DNA of 64,000 nt, taken from assembly GCF_001949145.1 (NCBI RefSeq), contig NW_019091625.1, positions 207,377 to 271,376 of the forward strand, given 5' to 3'. The DNA comes from Acanthaster planci. Its lineage: Eukaryota; Echinodermata; Asteroidea; Valvatida; Acanthasteridae. The notes beneath the pieces were generated by a model that did not search any database, had not been told where the DNA came from, and saw only the letters and a program-made list of their open reading frames with translations. Positions 62,701 through 64,000 of the stretch are shown in pieces. Numbering within the stretch: position 1 is the stretch's first letter; each line of letters begins with the position of its first letter. Both the position numbers and the translations under genes were made by a program.

Positions 62701-64000
62701 ATGTAATCCTTCTGTCCATATTTAAGCTGAAGCTAGGGAAATACCCGCAAAAGAAGGTCAGAGTTGGCCCACTGCTGCGTGTGGTGTTGCAATTCTTCCT
62801 TTGTTCACACCTTACTGTGCCTCTTAAGCGCTCATTGTGATCCCGATATTATCCTAGCATAAAAAGTTTGAAAATTGTTAAATTGTGGTAAGCATGATGG
62901 CAATCAATGGGCACTTGCTCCTCTATCCATTAAAGTTTCATATTCATAATAAGGCAAGACTTTCTGTCTGTGCTAGCGCTTTCTGTTTTCGTGCGATTTG
63001 TCCTTTGCCCACACTTTATCGGTCCTCTTCCCAGCAGCATAAACGTTCAGATATTTGTCCAAATGTGGCATTCATGGCAGCTTCTGAAATGGTACATATT
63101 CCTCTATCCATTGGTCTAAGTTTCAGATCCATATTTGTTATTGTGAAGGGAAGTATCCACAGAATAAGGCAGAGTTGTCTCACTGCTTGTTCTTTTTGGC
63201 AATTCTTCCTCTGTGCAAACTGTACCGTTCCTCTTCCCCAGTAAAGATTGCACCCTGTATCCGGGCATTACAGGTCTAAAAGTGATTCAAATCTAGCAAT
63301 CTGAGCGACATCTGAAAGGGCATACTTTCCTTTATCGAATAATACAAGTTTTATATCCGTATTTTTACTTACCGGGGAAATATACTTGTACGAAAGAGAA
63401 GGCAAGAGATCACTAATTGCTTGTCAGTTTTGTGACCTTTCTCCACGCTTTTCTCACCTTTCTTCCGGCAATCTTACCACTATTCGAAAGAGCACATGTT
63501 CTAACGATTAACATAAGTTTGATATCCATCCTTGGTGTGTTTAGGGAAATATGGGAGAAAGAAGACGAGTTCTTCTTGGTCTGTTGCTGTTTTTGTGAAT
63601 TCTTGCATTCGTCCTCACATTGCCGTTCCTCATCCTGCGCAAATACCGCTCCATATGTTCGAGCAAAGAGCGCCTAAAAATTGTCTAAATCTGGCAATCC
63701 AAGTACCGTGTAAAGGAGCACATTTCATGTCCATGTTGGGAAAATGTTGGCGAAAAAGGCAAACCTTGTCCTGCTTTTGTTCAGTTCTCTTTTTCCTCAT
63801 TTTAACAGCCCCCTTTCCAGGCAAAGATGGCTCAAGATATTTGAGCACAAAAGTCTGAAAATTCTCCAAACCTAGCAATTCTAGTACTGCCTGACAGAGA
63901 ATAAGTTTCACTTTCTATTGAAGAAATTTTCATTATCCTGCTGTTCCAGATAGGGAAATATTAGCAAAGGTAGGCAAGAGTTCTTGTCCCACTACTTTTA
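62700..64000 (+). repeat. Degenerate tandem array, unit about 200 bases, at least seven units, runs off the window
   Basis: A landmark (TTTCATATCCATATTT...GGGAAATAT...AAGGCAAGAGTT...CACTGCTTG) recurs near 62714, 62934, 63117, 63344, 63507, 63716 and 63930, spacings about 163-227, mean near 203. A second landmark (GCAATTCTTCCTTTGTTCAC... TCCTCTTCCC) and a third (AAAAGTCTGAAAATTGTC.AAATCTGGCAAT) fall between them in the same order. Units are strongly diverged, so this is an old satellite-like or multiply duplicated sequence. It has no coding potential. Confidence 0.65.

Overview
This window is animal nuclear DNA. It is AT-rich with short GC-rich exons, GT-AG introns of 0.2 to more than 4 kb, many homopolymer runs, a 934-base assembly gap, and several small inverted-repeat elements. 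The single confident gene is a phosphodiesterase 3 (PDE3, cGMP-inhibited cAMP phosphodiesterase) on the + strand. Its sequence is close to vertebrate PDE3A/PDE3B throughout. The TACATGTA-rich noncoding DNA, TTAA-flanked short elements, a tRNA-derived SINE and the intron sizes suggest a marine invertebrate, probably a deuterostome (echinoderm, hemichordate or amphioxus-like). I cannot settle the clade from the sequence alone.

Layout. Positions 1-15483 are the 3' part of a very large intron; the N-terminal membrane-anchor exon(s) of PDE3 lie upstream of the window. Positions 15484-40801 hold twelve exons whose splice phases all fit and which encode the last 889 residues plus the stop codon. In order these are: the conserved regulatory segment with RRxS phosphorylation sites, a long Ser-rich linker, the catalytic domain with the PDE3-specific insert, an acidic stretch, a conserved C-terminal helix and a charged tail. 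A 3' UTR probably ends near 41.92 kb. The introns carry a 522-base near-perfect foldback, two TTAA-bounded elements, a short element with GGGCCTGTTT termini, a tRNA-Cys-like SINE, a 118-base inverted repeat, and a pair of TGACGTCA (CRE) octamers.

Positions 41.9-50.9 kb are mostly AT-rich with no convincing gene. An orphan EB/EGF-like cysteine module at 41.76-41.87 kb overlaps the proposed PDE3 3' UTR. A 28-base tandem repeat lies at 45.8 kb and a hairpin repeat at 50.1 kb.

After the gap (50887-51820) the sequence is repetitive. A GC-richer promoter-like patch with a plausible first exon lies at 54.2-54.37 kb. A diverged tandem duplication of exon-like cassettes (A1, B1, A2, B2, A3) runs from 54.3 to 59.5 kb. 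A Penelope-like motif lies at 59.6 kb. A degenerate tandem array of about 200 bases runs from 62.7 kb off the right edge, with a related piece near 60 kb. No bacterial features, CRISPR arrays, rRNA or functional tRNA genes are seen. Protein positions below count from the first PDE3 residue visible here, not from the true N-terminus.
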